Under the pieces are notes generated by a model, which saw nothing but the letters and a program-made list of their open reading frames with translations, made no database searches and was not told where the DNA came from. A DNA stretch of 64,000 bases, from positions 248,001-312,000 of the forward strand of contig CAVOJD010000029.1 of NCBI GenBank assembly GCA_963696075.1. The letters run 5' to 3'. Both the position numbers and the translations under genes were made by a program. Positions 43,971-52,200 of this stretch are shown here, piece by piece (the stretch's first letter is position 1; each line of letters begins with the position of its first letter). The stretch is from CAJQQK01 sp963696075 (lineage in GTDB: Bacteria; Pseudomonadota; Alphaproteobacteria; Rhizobiales; Hyphomicrobiaceae).

Positions 43971-43996
43971 GCTGCATCCGCCCTCCCGGATGCGGC
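43971..43996 (+). terminator. Stem-loop 1 after the capsid gene
   Basis: GCTGCATCCG pairs with CGGATGCGGC (ten pairs, one G-U) around a CCCTCC loop. No T-run follows. It may be an mRNA 3' stabiliser or a partial terminator. Confidence 0.45.
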
Positions 43997-44001
43997 GCCA
44001 G

Positions 44002-44023
44002 CCCGCGCGATCGAACGCGCGGG
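44002..44023 (+). terminator. Stem-loop 2 after the capsid gene
   Basis: CCCGCGCG pairs perfectly with CGCGCGGG around ATCGAA, immediately after stem-loop 1. No T-run follows. The two sit in tandem in the 182-bp gap before the connector gene. Confidence 0.45.
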
Positions 44024-44126
44024 TGGCGGCGGATTGTTGCGCGATCTGAGCCTGCGCACATCCGCCGCCATTTTTGTATCACGGGCGGCGTGCGCCAGCC
44101 CGGCCCCCAATCATATGGTGACACCC

Positions 44127-44702
44127 ATGCGACTGACGCTCCTGACCGGGCCGGCATCCGAGCCGCTCGACCTCGACGATCTCAAGGCGCACCTGCGGCT
44201 CGATAGCGATGATGAGGACCAGTACCTCTCCAGCCTGATCACGACCTCCCGCCTCCACGTGGAAGCAGCAATGGGCCTGGCGCTGATCACGCAGCGTTGG
44301 CTGTGGCAGGCCGACCAATGGCCCGCGCAAGGCTGTATTGAACTGCCGATCCGGCCAGTCCAGGCGGTCGAACAGGTGAGCGTCATCCGCGCGGACACAA
44401 TCGAAGAGGTTGTCGCAGCGAATGCCTATCAGGTCGACATTGCCGGTGGCGTTGGACGCTTGGCGCCGGCCGCCAGCACATGGCCGCTGCCGGGTGCCAG
44501 AATGGGCGGCGCGAGGATCACCTTCCGGGCGGGTTTCGCAGACACGGCCAGCGACGTGCCCGACGCGATCCGTCACGCCCTGAAGCTGCTGGCGGCCCAC
44601 TGGTATGAGGTGCGCGACCCTGTCCACATCGGCTCCCATACCGCCCGGGTGCCTGACATCGTGTCCGACCTCCTGCTCCCCTACAAGGTCTACCGCCTAT
44701 GA
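44127..44702 (+). CDS. GTA head-tail connector protein (g6)
   Basis: 191 residues of the phage gp6/phiE125 gp8-like adaptor family, which docks under the portal. Visible features are PLDLDDLKAHLRLDSDDEDQ, LITTSRLHVEAAMGLALITQ and AIRHALKLLAAHWYE. ATG 44127 is preferred; an ATG at 44115 and a GTG at 44118 are close alternatives without clear ribosome-binding sites. Its stop overlaps the next gene by four bases. Confidence 0.9.
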   Translation: MRLTLLTGPASEPLDLDDLKAHLRLDSDDEDQYLSSLITTSRLHVEAAMGLALITQRWLWQADQWPAQGCIELPIRPVQAVEQVSVIRADTIEEVVAANAYQVDIAGGVGRLAPAASTWPLPGARMGGARITFRAGFADTASDVPDAIRHALKLLAAHWYEVRDPVHIGSHTARVPDIVSDLLLPYKVYRL

Positions 44703-45040
44703 GTATGCCGAGAAACGCATCCCGCCTCGGCGCCTTGCGCCACCGCGTGACGATCGAAGAGCCGGTGCGCACGGCGGATGAGGGCGGCGGCGCGGAAATA
44801 GCGTGGAGCCCGGTTGCAATCGTGTGGGCCGAGGTCGCGCCGAAAACCGGGCGCGAGGTTTTCGAAAGTGACCAGCTTGGCGGGCGCATCACACATGACG
44901 TGCGCATGAGATACCGCCAGGGCATCAGCGCGAAAATGCGCTTCGTCCATCAAGGCCGGATCTTCGACATTCGTCACGTTGCAAGCCCGAACGAGCGGCG
45001 CGAGTGGCTGATCTGCGCCTGCGAGGAACAGACTGAATAG
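44699..45040 (+). CDS. GTA head closure protein (g7, SPP1 gp16-like)
   Basis: 113 residues of the head-tail adaptor family. The N-terminal ALRHRVTIEEPVRTADEGGG and the WAEVAPKTGREVFESDQLGG strand with a later IRHVASPNERREWLI are characteristic. It should plug the connector after DNA packaging. Translationally coupled to g6 by ATGA overlap. Confidence 0.92.
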   Translation: MSMPRNASRLGALRHRVTIEEPVRTADEGGGAEIAWSPVAIVWAEVAPKTGREVFESDQLGGRITHDVRMRYRQGISAKMRFVHQGRIFDIRHVASPNERREWLICACEEQTE

Positions 45041-45063
45041 CCGCGACGGGGAAGGATTGAGAG

Positions 45064-45471
45064 ATGACGGATCCGGGCTGGGCCTTGCAGAAGGCCGTTT
45101 ATGCACGCCTCACCAGCGACGCCGCCGTGATGGCGGCGCTCGGCGGCGCGAAGGTCTACGACCACGTGCCCCGCCGCACGCCGAAACCGTACGTGACCTT
45201 CGGGCGCAACGTCGTGCGTGATTTTTCAACGAGCGACGCGGAAGCTCATGAGCACGACCTCGTGCTTCATGTCTGGGCTGGCGCGAAGGGGCGCAAGGAG
45301 ACGGCTGCCATCCTCGATGCCGTGCGCAGTTCACTGCACGATGGCGCACTCGCCCTGGATGGCCACCGGCTGATCAACTTGCGCCATACCGCAAGCGAGA
45401 TCACGCGCGAGGACGATGGCGAGACGCTCGAGGGCATAGCTCGTTTCCGGGCCGTAACCGAAGTGGTGTGA
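45064..45471 (+). CDS. GTA tail terminator protein (g8, DUF3168)
   Basis: 135 residues. The DUF3168 pattern is clear: GWALQKAVYARLTSDAAVMA, VYDHVPRRTPKPYVTFGRN and the HEHDLVLHVWAGAKGRKE strand. It caps the tail tube and joins it to the head. GGAAGGA precedes the ATG. Confidence 0.93.
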   Translation: MTDPGWALQKAVYARLTSDAAVMAALGGAKVYDHVPRRTPKPYVTFGRNVVRDFSTSDAEAHEHDLVLHVWAGAKGRKETAAILDAVRSSLHDGALALDGHRLINLRHTASEITREDDGETLEGIARFRAVTEVV

Positions 45472-45526
45472 GACTGACAATCAGGCTCACAGCGAGACTG
45501 ACAACTACGTCGGCGCACCCGCGCCG
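45470..45526 (+). repeat. Short direct repeat and hairpin between g8 and g9
   Basis: GAGACTGACAA occurs at 45470-45480 and again at 45494-45504. It is followed by a CGGCGC-ACCC-GCGCCG hairpin (45511-45526). Function unknown. Confidence 0.35.
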
Positions 45527-45591
45527 GCCTTCACCCGACCGTTAAGACCATTCAACACGCCGGCGTGCGACCGCGGGCGAGGGAGAAACCT

Positions 45592-46005
45592 ATGGCAGCG
45601 CAAAAAGGCAAGGACCTGCTTCTCAAGATCGATAGCGACGGGCAGGGCACGTTCATGACGGTGGCGGGCCTGCGCTCGCGAACCATCGCGTTCAACGCGG
45701 AGACCGTTGATGTGACCGATCAGGAATCGAGCGGGCAGTGGCGTGAGTTGCTCGTTGGCGCCGGGATCAAGACGGCGCGGATAAGCGGTGGCGGCATCTT
45801 CAAGGACCAGGCCTCCGACGAACTTATTCGCGCAACATTCTTCTCCGGCACACTGCGCAATTGGCAAATCATGATCCCGGACTTCGGCATGATTTCAGGC
45901 CCCTTCGAGATCACGGGTTTCGAACTGTCGGGCCGTCACGATGGCGAGATCGCTTTCGAACTGGCGATTGAATCAGCCGGTGCGCTGACCTTCATCGCGG
46001 CCTGA
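45592..46005 (+). CDS. GTA major tail protein (g9, TP901-1 type)
   Basis: 137 residues forming the tail tube. KGKDLLLKIDSDGQGTFMTV, VDVTDQESSGQWRELL and GPFEITGFELSGRHDGE are typical. ATG 45592 with GGGAGAAA upstream is clearly the start. The 27-bp upstream extension is not conserved-looking. Confidence 0.94.
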   Translation: MAAQKGKDLLLKIDSDGQGTFMTVAGLRSRTIAFNAETVDVTDQESSGQWRELLVGAGIKTARISGGGIFKDQASDELIRATFFSGTLRNWQIMIPDFGMISGPFEITGFELSGRHDGEIAFELAIESAGALTFIAA

Positions 46006-46043
46006 TCCAGGCAGCAAGGCTTACTCAGAACAGGATGACACCT

Positions 46044-46454
46044 ATGGCCAACAAGCACCGCGGTGAAGTGACCGCCCGCCTCGAAGGCAAGGACTATACG
46101 CTGTGCCTGACACTCGGCGCACTGGCCGAGTTGGAACAAGCCTTCGGCGCCGAAGACATGGTCGCCCTTGCCAGCCGCTTCGAGCGCGGCAGGCTGAGCG
46201 CGTGGGATGCCATCCGCGTCATAGGCGCGGGCCTTCGCGGCGCCGGGAATGACGTGACGGACGAACAGGTCGCCGCCATGCGCACCGACGAAGGCGCCTC
46301 CGGTTTCGTGACCATCGTGGTCGATCTCCTCGAAGTAACCTTCGGAGGAGACGAGGCCGCGAGCGAGTCGACCGTGCAACCCACGGCACCAGCCAACAAG
46401 ATGCCGCCCGGGGAGGTCGGCCCGGCAACCCCTTTCCCTGGGACGACGCGATGA
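46044..46454 (+). CDS. GTA tail assembly chaperone / GTA family protein (g10)
   Basis: 136 residues (ATG 46044; an ATG at 46035 adds three). GEVTARLEGKDYTLCLTLGA, LAELEQAFGAEDMVALASRF and DAIRVIGAGLRGAGNDVTDE mark the GTA g10 family, which corresponds in position to the first tail-assembly chaperone of long-tailed phages. The last codons include the slippery heptamer CCCTTTC (46430-46436). A -1 shift there would extend it through g10.1 to about 194 residues. Overlaps g10.1 by four bases. Confidence 0.9.
   Translation: MANKHRGEVTARLEGKDYTLCLTLGALAELEQAFGAEDMVALASRFERGRLSAWDAIRVIGAGLRGAGNDVTDEQVAAMRTDEGASGFVTIVVDLLEVTFGGDEAASESTVQPTAPANKMPPGEVGPATPFPGTTR
46430..46436 (+). promoter_or_regulatory. 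Candidate -1 programmed frameshift site joining g10 and g10.1
   Basis: CCCTTTC is read in the g10 frame as C-CCT-TTC, the canonical X-XXY-YYZ form. After slippage Pro and Phe tRNAs re-pair with CCC and TTT. The -1 frame is open and continues PWDDAM directly into g10.1. Confidence 0.6.
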
Positions 46455-46627
46455 GTTTCGGCCTGGGCGTGCTTCGCCTGGCACCACGCGATTTTTGGCG
46501 GATGACGCCGCGCGAACTGGCTGCTGCCGCGCGGCACCTGGCCGACCGGGCGCCTGAGCTGCTGACGCGCGGCGGGCTTGAAGCCCTGATGCGCGCATAC
46601 CCGGATAAGGAAAAAGACGATGGTTGA
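46451..46627 (+). CDS. GTA tail assembly chaperone 2 (g10.1, TIGR02216-like)
   Basis: 58 residues beginning MSFGLGVLRLAPRDFWRMTP and ending near MRAYPDKEKDDG. The FGLGxLRLAPxxFWxMTPREL pattern marks the small GTA/phage protein family of this position. It is not preceded by any start codon other than ATG 46451, but the -1 frame upstream (PWDDA) looks conserved with homologues as I recall them, so the main product may be a g10-g10.1 fusion made by frameshifting. A weak GGGA lies upstream for independent initiation. Overlaps the tape measure gene by 8 bp. Confidence 0.88.
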   Translation: MSFGLGVLRLAPRDFWRMTPRELAAAARHLADRAPELLTRGGLEALMRAYPDKEKDDG

Positions 46628-47180
46628 AAGAGACGACGACGGCTATCCACGCGCCGCCGGCGAGGTGCGCGAGATGGCGCGCGACCTTGAGCGGGTGAAC
46701 GAACTGGGACAGCGCTTTGCAAGCACGATGGGTCGCGCCTTTCGCGACATTGCGCTGCGCGGCAAGAGTTTCGGGGATGTCCTGCGCAACCTCGCCCAGC
46801 AGATGGCAAACCTGGCCCTGCAGGCAGCCTTCAAGCCGCTTCAGAATGCATTGGGATCGGCCTTTGCCGGGCTCTTTGCAACACGCACGCCGGGCGCCGT
46901 CGTCCCGTTCGCACAGGGCGGCGTGGTCGCAGCGCCATCCTATTTTCCCCTGAGCGGTGGCCGGGTCGGCCTGATGGGCGAGCGCGGCGCTGAGGCAATC
47001 ATGCCGCTGGCCCGAGGCCCCGACGGCCGCCTTGGCGTTCGCGCCCAGGCAGGTGGCGGCCAAAGCCAGAACATCACGATCAATATTGCCACGCCCGATG
47101 TCGATGGCTTCCGCCGTTCCCAGAGCCAGATCGCGGCAATGCTCTCGCGCACGGTCGCACAAGGCCAGCGCAACTTGTGA
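46620..47180 (+). CDS. GTA tail tape measure protein (g11)
   Basis: 186 residues, very short for a tape measure but in keeping with GTA tails. The N-terminal helical part (VRDLERVNELGQRFASTMGR-like coiled stretch, about residues 10-75, here EMARDLERVNELGQRFASTM) is followed by LALQAAFKPLQNALGSAF and the lambda-type FAQGGVVAAPSYFPLSGGR with GLMGERGAEAIMPLARGPDG near the C-terminus. It sets tail length and may be ejected ahead of the DNA. Confidence 0.9.
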   Translation: MVERDDDGYPRAAGEVREMARDLERVNELGQRFASTMGRAFRDIALRGKSFGDVLRNLAQQMANLALQAAFKPLQNALGSAFAGLFATRTPGAVVPFAQGGVVAAPSYFPLSGGRVGLMGERGAEAIMPLARGPDGRLGVRAQAGGGQSQNITINIATPDVDGFRRSQSQIAAMLSRTVAQGQRNL

Positions 47181-47239
47181 CGGCCCCCTGACACCAGTCC
47201 AAAGACCGAAGCCGCATCGCGACGGCGAGGAGGTTCGAC

Positions 47240-47878
47240 ATGAGTTTCCATGAAGTCCGCTTCCCGACCGCAATTTCGCTTGCCTCAAGCGGCGGGCCGG
47301 AGCGGCGCACCGACATTGTCGTGCTGGGTTCCGGCCACGAGGAACGCAACGCCAGATGGTCCGCATCCCGCCGGCGCTATGATGCCGGCTACGGCATAAA
47401 GACGCTCGATGAATTGCACGCCGTCATCGCCTTCTTCGAAGAACGTCGCGGCCCGCTCTACGGCTTTCGCTGGCGCGATCCCGCGGACTGCAAATCCAGC
47501 CCGCCGCTGGCAACGCCGACGTCGCTCGACCAGGTGCTGGGCACGGGGGACGGGACAACGGCTGAGTTCGCGCTCACCAAGCAATACGGCAGCGCCTTCC
47601 TGCCCTATGCACGCGAGATCACCAAGCCGGTTGCCGGCACCGTTCTGGTCGCGGTCGACGGCAACGAGCAGGCCGAGGGCGCCGACTTTACCGTCGACAC
47701 CACAATCGGTCTGATCACGTTTCTGCCCGGCCGCATCCCGATGACCCAGACAACCGTGACAGCAGGCTTCGAATTCGACGTGCCGGTCCGCTTTGACACG
47801 GATCGCCTGGAAGTCAACGTGATGGGCTTCAAGCACGGCGCGATCCCATCGATTCCAATTCTGGAGGTGCGTCGATGA
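47240..47878 (+). CDS. GTA distal tail protein (g12, DUF2460)
   Basis: 212 residues. FHEVRFPTAISLASSGGPER, KTLDELHAVIAFFEERRGPL and the YGFRWRDPADCKS segment identify the DUF2460 family (TIGR02217). It forms the ring that joins the tail tube to the baseplate hub. GAGGAGG lies upstream of ATG 47240. Overlaps g13 by four bases. Confidence 0.95.
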   Translation: MSFHEVRFPTAISLASSGGPERRTDIVVLGSGHEERNARWSASRRRYDAGYGIKTLDELHAVIAFFEERRGPLYGFRWRDPADCKSSPPLATPTSLDQVLGTGDGTTAEFALTKQYGSAFLPYAREITKPVAGTVLVAVDGNEQAEGADFTVDTTIGLITFLPGRIPMTQTTVTAGFEFDVPVRFDTDRLEVNVMGFKHGAIPSIPILEVRR

Positions 47879-48741
47879 AAGAGATCCTCCCACAGCTTCA
47901 GGCCCATCTCGATACCGGTACGACGACGCTTTGCTGGTGCTGGCGGATAACCCGGCGCGACGGCACGCGGCTGGGCTTCACCGATCACGACAACGCACTC
48001 AGCTTCGATGGGACGGACTTCGAGGCCGACAGCGGTCTCCAGGCCGGCGAAATTTCGGAAAGCATTGGCCTGAGCGTCGACAATCTCGAGGTCGAGGGCG
48101 CGGTTTCGTCCGAAAGCTTGTCGAGCGAGGATCTGTCCGATGGACTTTACGACGACGCAGCCGTCGAGGTGTTTCGTGTCAACTGGCAGGATCCGGCCCA
48201 ACGGGTCTTGATGCGCGCGGGTTCCATTGGCGAAGTGCGCCGCGCGGGCACCGCGTTTGCAGCGGAGATCCGCGGCCTCAGCCACTATCTGCAGCAGCCC
48301 CAGGGCCGCCTCTTTCAGTATGGCTGCGACACAGACCTTGGCAGCGTGAAATGCGGGATCGATTTGACGGCGCCGGCCTATCACACCACGGCGACAGTCG
48401 AGGCGGTTGCGACCCCGCATCGAGTGCGCGTTTCGATGCCACAGACCTTCGCGCCTGACTGGTTTACGCGCGGTCTGATGCGCGTGACGAGTGGCGATGC
48501 GGCAGGTTTTGCAGGCGAGGTGCGCGCCCATGAGCGAGATGGCAGCGGCGACTGGCTGACGCTCTGGCAGGTGCCGCAGGTTGGCATTTCAGTTGGTGAC
48601 CAACTGGAACTTTCGGCTGGCTGCGACAAGCGGTTTGAGACCTGTCGCGACCGGTTTCAGAACAGCGCGAACTTCCGCGGCTTTCCACACATGCCCGGCA
48701 ACGACTTCGTGACCCGCTACGTACGCCGCGAGAAGGCCTGA
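47875..48741 (+). CDS. GTA baseplate hub protein (g13, DUF2163)
   Basis: 288 residues of the DUF2163/TIGR02218 family. LCWCWRITRRDGTRLGFTDH opens the protein, and the C-terminal part has four well-placed cysteines: C151 and C160 (GCDTDLGSVKCGID), and C250 and C257 (GCDKRFETCRDRF), followed by FRGFPHMPGND. These could coordinate a metal or Fe-S cluster, which I recall being reported for the RcGTA hub. Coupled to g12 by ATGA overlap. Confidence 0.93.
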   Translation: MKEILPQLQAHLDTGTTTLCWCWRITRRDGTRLGFTDHDNALSFDGTDFEADSGLQAGEISESIGLSVDNLEVEGAVSSESLSSEDLSDGLYDDAAVEVFRVNWQDPAQRVLMRAGSIGEVRRAGTAFAAEIRGLSHYLQQPQGRLFQYGCDTDLGSVKCGIDLTAPAYHTTATVEAVATPHRVRVSMPQTFAPDWFTRGLMRVTSGDAAGFAGEVRAHERDGSGDWLTLWQVPQVGISVGDQLELSAGCDKRFETCRDRFQNSANFRGFPHMPGNDFVTRYVRREKA

Positions 48742-48743
48742 CA

Positions 48744-49211
48744 ATGACAACCAGGTATGAGAGCGAAGCTCCACCCATTTGGACGCGCGCCAGGATCGTC
48801 GCGGCGGCGCGCGATTGGATTGGCACGCCTTATCACCATCAGGCGTCGTTGAAGAACGTTGGTACGGATTGCCTAGGACTTTTGCGCGGTCTTTGGGTCG
48901 AAATCTACGGCAGTCAGGCGGAGCGTCCGCCCGCCTATTCCCCCGACTGGGCCGAAGCACGCGGCCGCGAAGAACTCATCGCCGGAGCCGGGCGCCACCT
49001 CTTGGCTGTCGCACAAGGCGATGCGCGTCCCGGTGACGTGATCGTCTTTCGCATGAAGCCCAATGCACCTGCAAAGCACGTCGGCCTCTTGGCGAGTGAG
49101 ACAACCTTCATCCACGCGATGGAAGGCGTCAGCGTCTCGGAAGTGCAACTTAATTCATGGTGGCGGCGGCGCATTGCGGCCACGTTTCGTTTTCCCGGAG
49201 TGCTCGACTGA
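48744..49211 (+). CDS. GTA NlpC/P60 cell-wall peptidase (g14)
   Basis: 155 residues. The active cysteine is C43 in GTDCLGLLRGLWVEIYG, and the catalytic His lies in APAKHVGLLAS. It should locally open recipient murein when the particle injects DNA. RARIVAAARDWIGTPYHHQA at the N-terminus is typical. The stop and the ATG of g15 share a base (TGATG). Confidence 0.95.
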   Translation: MTTRYESEAPPIWTRARIVAAARDWIGTPYHHQASLKNVGTDCLGLLRGLWVEIYGSQAERPPAYSPDWAEARGREELIAGAGRHLLAVAQGDARPGDVIVFRMKPNAPAKHVGLLASETTFIHAMEGVSVSEVQLNSWWRRRIAATFRFPGVLD

Positions 49212-52200
49212 TGGCAACTCTCGCATTTGCGGCCGCAGGCGCAGCCGTCGGTTCCGCGGTACTGCCCGCCGGCCTCACCGTTTTCGGCACGACGCTCGCA
49301 GGCGCAACGATCGGCGCGCAGGTCGGCGCGCTGGCTGGCTCGTTTGTCGACCAGGCCCTGTTCGGTACGGGGGGCCAGAACCGCACGTTCGAAGGCCCGC
49401 GTCTCGACGATCTGCGCGTCACGACCTCAAGCGAAGGCGCCCCCATTCCCCGCATCTATGGCGCCGCCCGCGTCGGCGGACAGGTCATTTGGGCAACCGA
49501 ATTCGAAGAGCAGCGCGTGACCCGGAAGGCAGGCGGCCAGTCCAAGGGCGGCAGTGGCGGCGGCGGCAGCACGACGCAAGTGAGCTACCTCTACTATGCC
49601 AATTTCGCTGTCGCGATCGGCGAGGGTGAGATCACGGGCTTGGGACGGATCTGGGCGGACGGCGAGGAATGGGACCTCTCGACCATCACCCACAGGCTCC
49701 ATGTCGGCAGTGAAGATCAGACGCCCGACCCCTTCATCGAGGCCCATCTGGGCGCCGGCAATACGCCAGCCTACCGGGGCACGGCCTATATCGTTTTTGA
49801 GCGGCTGGCGCTTGAACCATTCGGCAATCGCCTGCCGCAGCTCTCCTTTGAAGTGTTCCGTGCCGTCGACGATTTCCAGAAAGACGTGCGCGGCGTCGTC
49901 ATTATTCCGGGTTCAGGTGAATTCGTCTATGCAACCAACCCGGTGGAACGCGAAGGCTTCGCCGGTCAGTATGCAGCCGAGAACGTGCACACGCGCGAAG
50001 CTGCAACGAACTGGCAGGCAAGCCTCGACCAACTCGCGCGCACGCTGCCGAATGTCCAATCGGCTTCCCTGATCACATGCTGGTTCGGCTCTGACCTGCG
50101 CGCCGGAAATTGTCTCGTCCGCCCCGGCGTCGAACGTGCCGAGAAGATTACCCGTCCACGCACCTGGTCCGTGGCCGGTCTCGCGCGCAGCCAAGCCTAC
50201 GTCGTCTCAAAGAGCGATGGCAAGCCCGCGTTCGGCGGCACGCCCTCGGACGACACCGTCATTGAGGCGATCCAGGATCTGAATGCGCGTGGCATCAAGC
50301 CGGTTCTCACCCCCTTCCTGCTGATGGATATTCCGGCCGGCAATACCCTGAGCGACCCGTGGTCCGGTGCACAGGGCCAGCCGCCATATCCCTGGCGCGG
50401 ACGCGTGACCGTCGACCCGGCCCCGGGCCAGGCCGGCAGTCCGGACAAGACGCCAGCCGCCGCGAGCCAGGTTGCCAGTTTCATGGGCACCGCCGCCGTC
50501 TCTGACTTTTCCATTGTCAATGGAACGGTGGTCTACAGCGGCCCCCAGGAGTGGAGCTATCGCCGGTTCATTTTGCATTACGCCCATCTTGCCGTCGCGG
50601 CAGGCGGTGTCGATGCCTTCCTGATCGGGACCGAAATGCGGGAACTGACAACCGTGCGGGATGGGGCGGACACCTATCCCTTCGTTGCCGGACTTGCCCA
50701 ACTCGCAGCCGACGTCAAGACGGTCCTCGGCCCTGCGACGAAGGTGACGTACGCGGCCGATTGGTCGGAATATTTCGGCCATCATCCAAATGACGGCAGC
50801 AATGACGTCTTCTTTCATCTCGACCCGCTCTGGGCCTCGCCCGCCGTCGACTGCATCGGGATTGATCTCTATTGGCCGCTGGCCGATTGGCGCGACGGTG
50901 ATGACCACCTTGACCGCGCGACGGCGCGCTCGATCTACGATCTGGCGTATCTGAAGTCGAACCTCGCGGCTGGCGAGGGTTATGACTGGTACTATGCGTC
51001 GACAGCCGATCGCGACGCCCAGCTTCGCACGCCGATCACCGACGGCGCGGGCAAGCCATGGGTGTTTCGATATAAGGATTTGCCGGCCTGGTGGTCGAAC
51101 GCCCACTACGATCGTCCCGGTGGCATCGAAAAAGCGACCCCGACGGCCTGGCAGCCGCAGTCAAAGCCGGTGTGGCTGATGGAAATCGGTTGTCCGGCAA
51201 TCGACAAGGGCGCCAATCAGCCAAACGTTTTCTACGATCCGAAAAGCTCGGAAAGCGCGCTTCCCTACTTCGCGCACCTGCAACGCGATGATTTCATGCA
51301 ACGCGCCTATTTGCAGGCCTTGATCGAAGGGCTGAATCCGAACCATGCCGGACATCTTGCCGGCACCAATCCGACATCCACCGTCTATGGCGGGCCGATG
51401 ATCGCGACCGATCGTATCCACGTCTATGCCTGGGACGCGCGCCCGAGTCCGGCGTTTCCCAATGATGCCGATACCTGGGGCGATGCGCCCAATTGGCTCT
51501 ACGGCCACTGGCTCAATGCGCGGATGGCAAGCATGCCTCTGGCGCGCGTGGTCGCGCGGATCTTTCAGGACTACGGTTTTGACCGCGCCGATGTCACGGC
51601 TCTCGAGGGCATGCTGCCGGGCTACCTGATCGATCGCGTGATGGCACTACGCGAAGCCATCCAGCCGCTTGAACTCGCATATTTTTTCGACACGATCGAG
51701 AGCGCAGACGTGATCCGCTTGACGCATCGTGGCCGAGGGGACCCGGCAGCCACCATATCAACCGATGATCTCGTCACTGAGCGTACCGATGCGCCCCTGA
51801 TCACACTCGCCCGGGCGCAGGAAACGGAGTTGCCGCAAAGCGCAAAGCTCTCCTTTCTGACCGCCGGCGGCGATTATCGTCGCAGCGTTGCGGAGGCCAG
51901 GCGTCTGGCCGGCTTCTCTGACCGCGTCGCAACCGCGAGCCTCGCGATGATGCTCGATGCCGAACATGCAGAACGCATCGCGGAAACCTGGCTGCATGAG
52001 GCCTGGTCATCGCGGCGACGTGCGACATTCACCTTGCCGCCGAGCCGGCTGGCGATCGAACCGGGAGACATGGTCGAGACGGAAGAGGCGGGCACGCGCC
52101 TGCTCCATCGCATCACCTCGATTGCAGATCACGGGGCTCGCGCGATCGAGGCATTGGGTATTGAGCCCAGTCTCTACGATGGTCACGCGACACCCTCACG

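Noticed and set aside
45936..47366. 476-residue minus-strand frame across g9-g12 of the GTA
   Set aside because: Crosses five recognised GTA genes. Composition shows it is an antisense shadow.
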